DNA of 23,158 nt from a virus: the IMG/VR virus record IMGVR_UViG_3300027806_000161, positions 1 through 23,158 of that record; one strand, written 5' to 3'. Positions 20,939 through 23,158 of this stretch are shown here, piece by piece (positions within the stretch are counted from its first letter, which is position 1; every line of letters starts with the position of its first letter). The notes beneath the pieces were generated by a model. The model did no database searches, had not been told where the DNA came from, and was given only the letters and a program-made list of their open reading frames with translations. A program made the position numbers and the translations under genes.

Positions 20939-23158
20939 ATGGGATTCGCCCCAAATAGGCGGGCGCGGATGTTTAAGGCCGCAAACTTAAACAACCTCTA
21001 TGCCCGTGCGGACCGGAAATGCTACCTCGCGTTGCAGGGCAAGACCCCGCTCCTTGCGGACAGTTGGTCCCTGACGATGCCCTACGGCGTGTGGTACGTT
21101 TTCACGCAGGGGCCAGTCAAACGGCTTTACGATAGCGGAACGGGAATCCCAGGCATCGGCGCCGTCTATCGGCTAAACCACGACCAAGCGACCGTTCCAT
21201 TTGAGTTGGCCAAGCTAGATTCCGTGGCGTTGGACGTGCCCGGCAACCGAGTCTTTTGCGACTTGTGGACCTACGCGACCGACCCGACGCCCGACGCCGA
21301 CGTTCTCGCGGTTCACCACTCGTTTGAAGTCCACCAACGCGTCATCGGCGGCAAAGCCTACGACGTGCAGCTTGGCCTTGCGCCGCCTGAACCGTGGATC
21401 ACTGGACTTGGCCCGCAATCATCGTGGGTGCGGACGCAATTCGCCGCGACATCCTTGCCGCCCTACTACGTCCCGGCACGTTCGCACAGATACGAGCGGG
21501 CGGTTGCCGAAATCGCGTGCGAAGGCGTGCCGCTGTTCACGGTCAAAAAGACGTGGACTCGCTACGATTGCTGGCGGGTTCACAACCTGTCGGAGTTCTC
21601 CATGACGCTTGTCTTGGAGTTTCCAAACGGCTCATCCGCTCGCCAAACCATCCCGCCCTACGAATGCCGGACCGCCCGTCGCGCTGCGAATGGCCTTTGG
21701 ATGTCGGTTTGGGCACCGTCTTACCCGAACCTGCCGACGTGCTATTTCTGGCCGTACGTCAAAGGCGACGTTCCGCTCTTTGCTGGTGGACCTCCGCAAA
21801 ACTACAGCTCTTCGGTGAACAGCGGCGCCGCGTTGGCGCTGGAGCGTTCGCAGTCGGCCAACAACATCGCAAACCCGTGGGTCATCCTTGAATGGATGCA
21901 TCAGCTAAAGGCGACGCTTGACCCTCGCGTGCCCTACGATGCCCATAAAAACTATCGCGACTTCCTGTCCGACCCATCGAACGACGACAATCTGATCGGC
22001 GATTGCGTGCTGACGTGGGGACGTGCCCGATTGCAGGATAGCGCCGGCAACGTTGAGATCATCGAAATCCCGAACGTTTCCGCGCTAACCGAGACGCTCG
22101 CTGGATACGGGATCGTCTGCACGCTTTCCGGAACGACGCTCAACATCACCAACCGGAGCCAATGGACGCGCATCTACAGCCTAGACTGCAACCTGTTTGC
22201 TGAGACCTCGGGTGCCCGCTATTGGGACATCTCCGTAGGGAGCCCGTCGTTCTCGGTGGCCTACCCGCCCGCGTACTGCAAACAGACGGCTGTCGGCGTC
22301 AACAAACGCTGGCAGCAATACGCGTGGTCCACGGCGACGCCTCCGACAATCTTTGACACCATTGGAACGCTGCGCCGCAAGGTGCTTGTTGAAGCCGGAT
22401 GGATGGCGTCCGAGACTCAATACCTGGAGATACCCGAGGCGTTCGCCGCGTCTTCCGTCACGCTGACGCCGCTGGGCTTGGTGATGCGCCTGCCGACGCT
22501 TACGCCGGTCTACGATGTTGCCGATCAGGTGGACGGGACGTATTGCTACGAAGGTGGACTGACTGGTGTCTCGCCGTTTTACTGGGCCGGCATCCATCCG
22601 CGCAAGATCGCCTACGGCGTATCCACGGACCCGGTCTATCAGTTGGACAATTACTGGGCGGCCGACGAGTTCTGGCTGCTTGCGCCCGCTGGCGACTCGG
22701 ACGGCGTGACCTACAACGGGTGGCGCCGGCTGTTCCCGTGCGTTGACGCGTACTCGGTCAACCTGTCATTTCCGGCAATCTGGACGGCCTACGTGCCGCC
22801 CGGTGGTCAATGGGTGTATGCGCGGACTGTCTACGATTGGGAAATCCGTCGGTGCTTTGAAATAACTTCCGACGAAGACCGCTTTTCGTTTGGCGCAGAC
22901 TTTTGGATCGGGAAGTGGGGCCAGCATGGCGGCGACGATTCGCACGTCCGCGTGCCCGGAAAGCCAGACGTGACGCCGCAGTTTGGCGCGTTTAACGGCG
23001 AGCTCTATCCCGAGACTGCGCCGGACGATATCTGGTTCGACGAGTACCGGCCAAAACGCAGCGGCGCGTCCGACTTTGACGTGGACGGCAACGACGGGTT
23101 CGACGGCCAAACAACGTTGCTGCACGAACCGCAGGACGGCGCGTCGGTCCATCCGTAC
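20939..23158 (+). CDS. Large aromatic-rich tail protein, open at the window end
   Basis: An ATG at 20939 opens a frame of 740 codons with no stop up to the last base, so the gene continues past the window. The N terminus is MGFAPNRRARMFKAANLNNL. The protein has 28 Trp in 740 residues and many Tyr, and is mainly beta by eye, with segments such as NLIGDCVLTWGRARLQDSAG and VSTDPVYQLDNYWAADEFWL. The last visible part is acidic (PDDIWFDEYRPKR, FDVDGNDGFDG). No signal peptide or enzyme motif is recognised. Size and position after the distal tail genes suggest a tail-tip hub, baseplate or receptor-binding protein. Confidence 0.7.
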   Translation, partial: MGFAPNRRARMFKAANLNNLYARADRKCYLALQGKTPLLADSWSLTMPYGVWYVFTQGPVKRLYDSGTGIPGIGAVYRLNHDQATVPFELAKLDSVALDVPGNRVFCDLWTYATDPTPDADVLAVHHSFEVHQRVIGGKAYDVQLGLAPPEPWITGLGPQSSWVRTQFAATSLPPYYVPARSHRYERAVAEIACEGVPLFTVKKTWTRYDCWRVHNLSEFSMTLVLEFPNGSSARQTIPPYECRTARRAANGLWMSVWAPSYPNLPTCYFWPYVKGDVPLFAGGPPQNYSSSVNSGAALALERSQSANNIANPWVILEWMHQLKATLDPRVPYDAHKNYRDFLSDPSNDDNLIGDCVLTWGRARLQDSAGNVEIIEIPNVSALTETLAGYGIVCTLSGTTLNITNRSQWTRIYSLDCNLFAETSGARYWDISVGSPSFSVAYPPAYCKQTAVGVNKRWQQYAWSTATPPTIFDTIGTLRRKVLVEAGWMASETQYLEIPEAFAASSVTLTPLGLVMRLPTLTPVYDVADQVDGTYCYEGGLTGVSPFYWAGIHPRKIAYGVSTDPVYQLDNYWAADEFWLLAPAGDSDGVTYNGWRRLFPCVDAYSVNLSFPAIWTAYVPPGGQWVYARTVYDWEIRRCFEITSDEDRFSFGADFWIGKWGQHGGDDSHVRVPGKPDVTPQFGAFNGELYPETAPDDIWFDEYRPKRSGASDFDVDGNDGFDGQTTLLHEPQDGASVHPY

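Overview
The window is one continuous stretch of a tailed-phage (or prophage) genome. It carries the DNA packaging, capsid, connector and tail genes of a siphovirus-like virion, plus accessory genes set among them. No clearly cellular gene, tRNA, integrase, replication gene, CRISPR array or insertion sequence is visible. Genes are tightly packed, mostly with 1-4 bp ATGA/GTGA/TGATG overlaps. The structural genes are GC-rich, while the large fibre gene is lower (sample counts: 38/60 G+C at 9541-9600, 29/60 at 11401-11460). Most structural genes have no recognisable Shine-Dalgarno sequence, whereas the five small genes at the left end have good ones. Weak Shine-Dalgarno use and a sialidase/lectin-like fibre would fit a host such as Verrucomicrobiota or another lineage with leader rules unlike E. 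coli. That host assignment is a guess and the sequence does not prove it.

Layout on the plus strand unless stated. 1-2533: end of an upstream gene, a Nu1-like small terminase, and five short accessory genes (one matching the DUF7448 pattern, one membrane protein, one with two repeated helix-turn-helix units). 2530-4329: lambda gpA-type large terminase. 4329-5161: a Mom-like DNA-adenine-modification gene followed by a 45-residue membrane peptide. 5166-6118: a two-gene minus-strand island (helix-turn-helix protein plus helical partner). 6182-10499: head module with gpW-like connector, lambda-type portal, S49 protease, coiled-coil scaffold candidate and P22-like major coat protein, closed by a terminator. 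10593-15569: accessory cassette with a 1134-residue sialidase/LamG-like fibre carrying a signal peptide, a second exported protein, a holin-like membrane protein, a DUF1353 protein, a small protein and a glycine-zipper lipoprotein. 15566-19529: head closure, gp10-like, tail terminator, tail tube, assembly chaperone and a short tape measure. 19532-23158: distal tail genes, ending in a protein of at least 740 residues that runs off the window.

The most interesting points are: (i) the Mom-like modification gene coupled to the terminase, suggesting hypermodified adenine that protects virion DNA from restriction; (ii) a short motif, C[A/G]GTTGAC, in six of the seven plus-strand leader gaps of at least 24 nt, in five of them 21-24 nt before the start codon and without a -10 box; (iii) a perfect inverted repeat containing one copy of that motif between the minus-strand regulator genes and the head operon; and (iv) a lower-GC exported or fibre cassette inserted between the coat gene and the neck genes. 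Together these suggest a late operon read through from the terminase genes, with a local regulator and a possibly distinct initiation signal. That regulatory model is inference.
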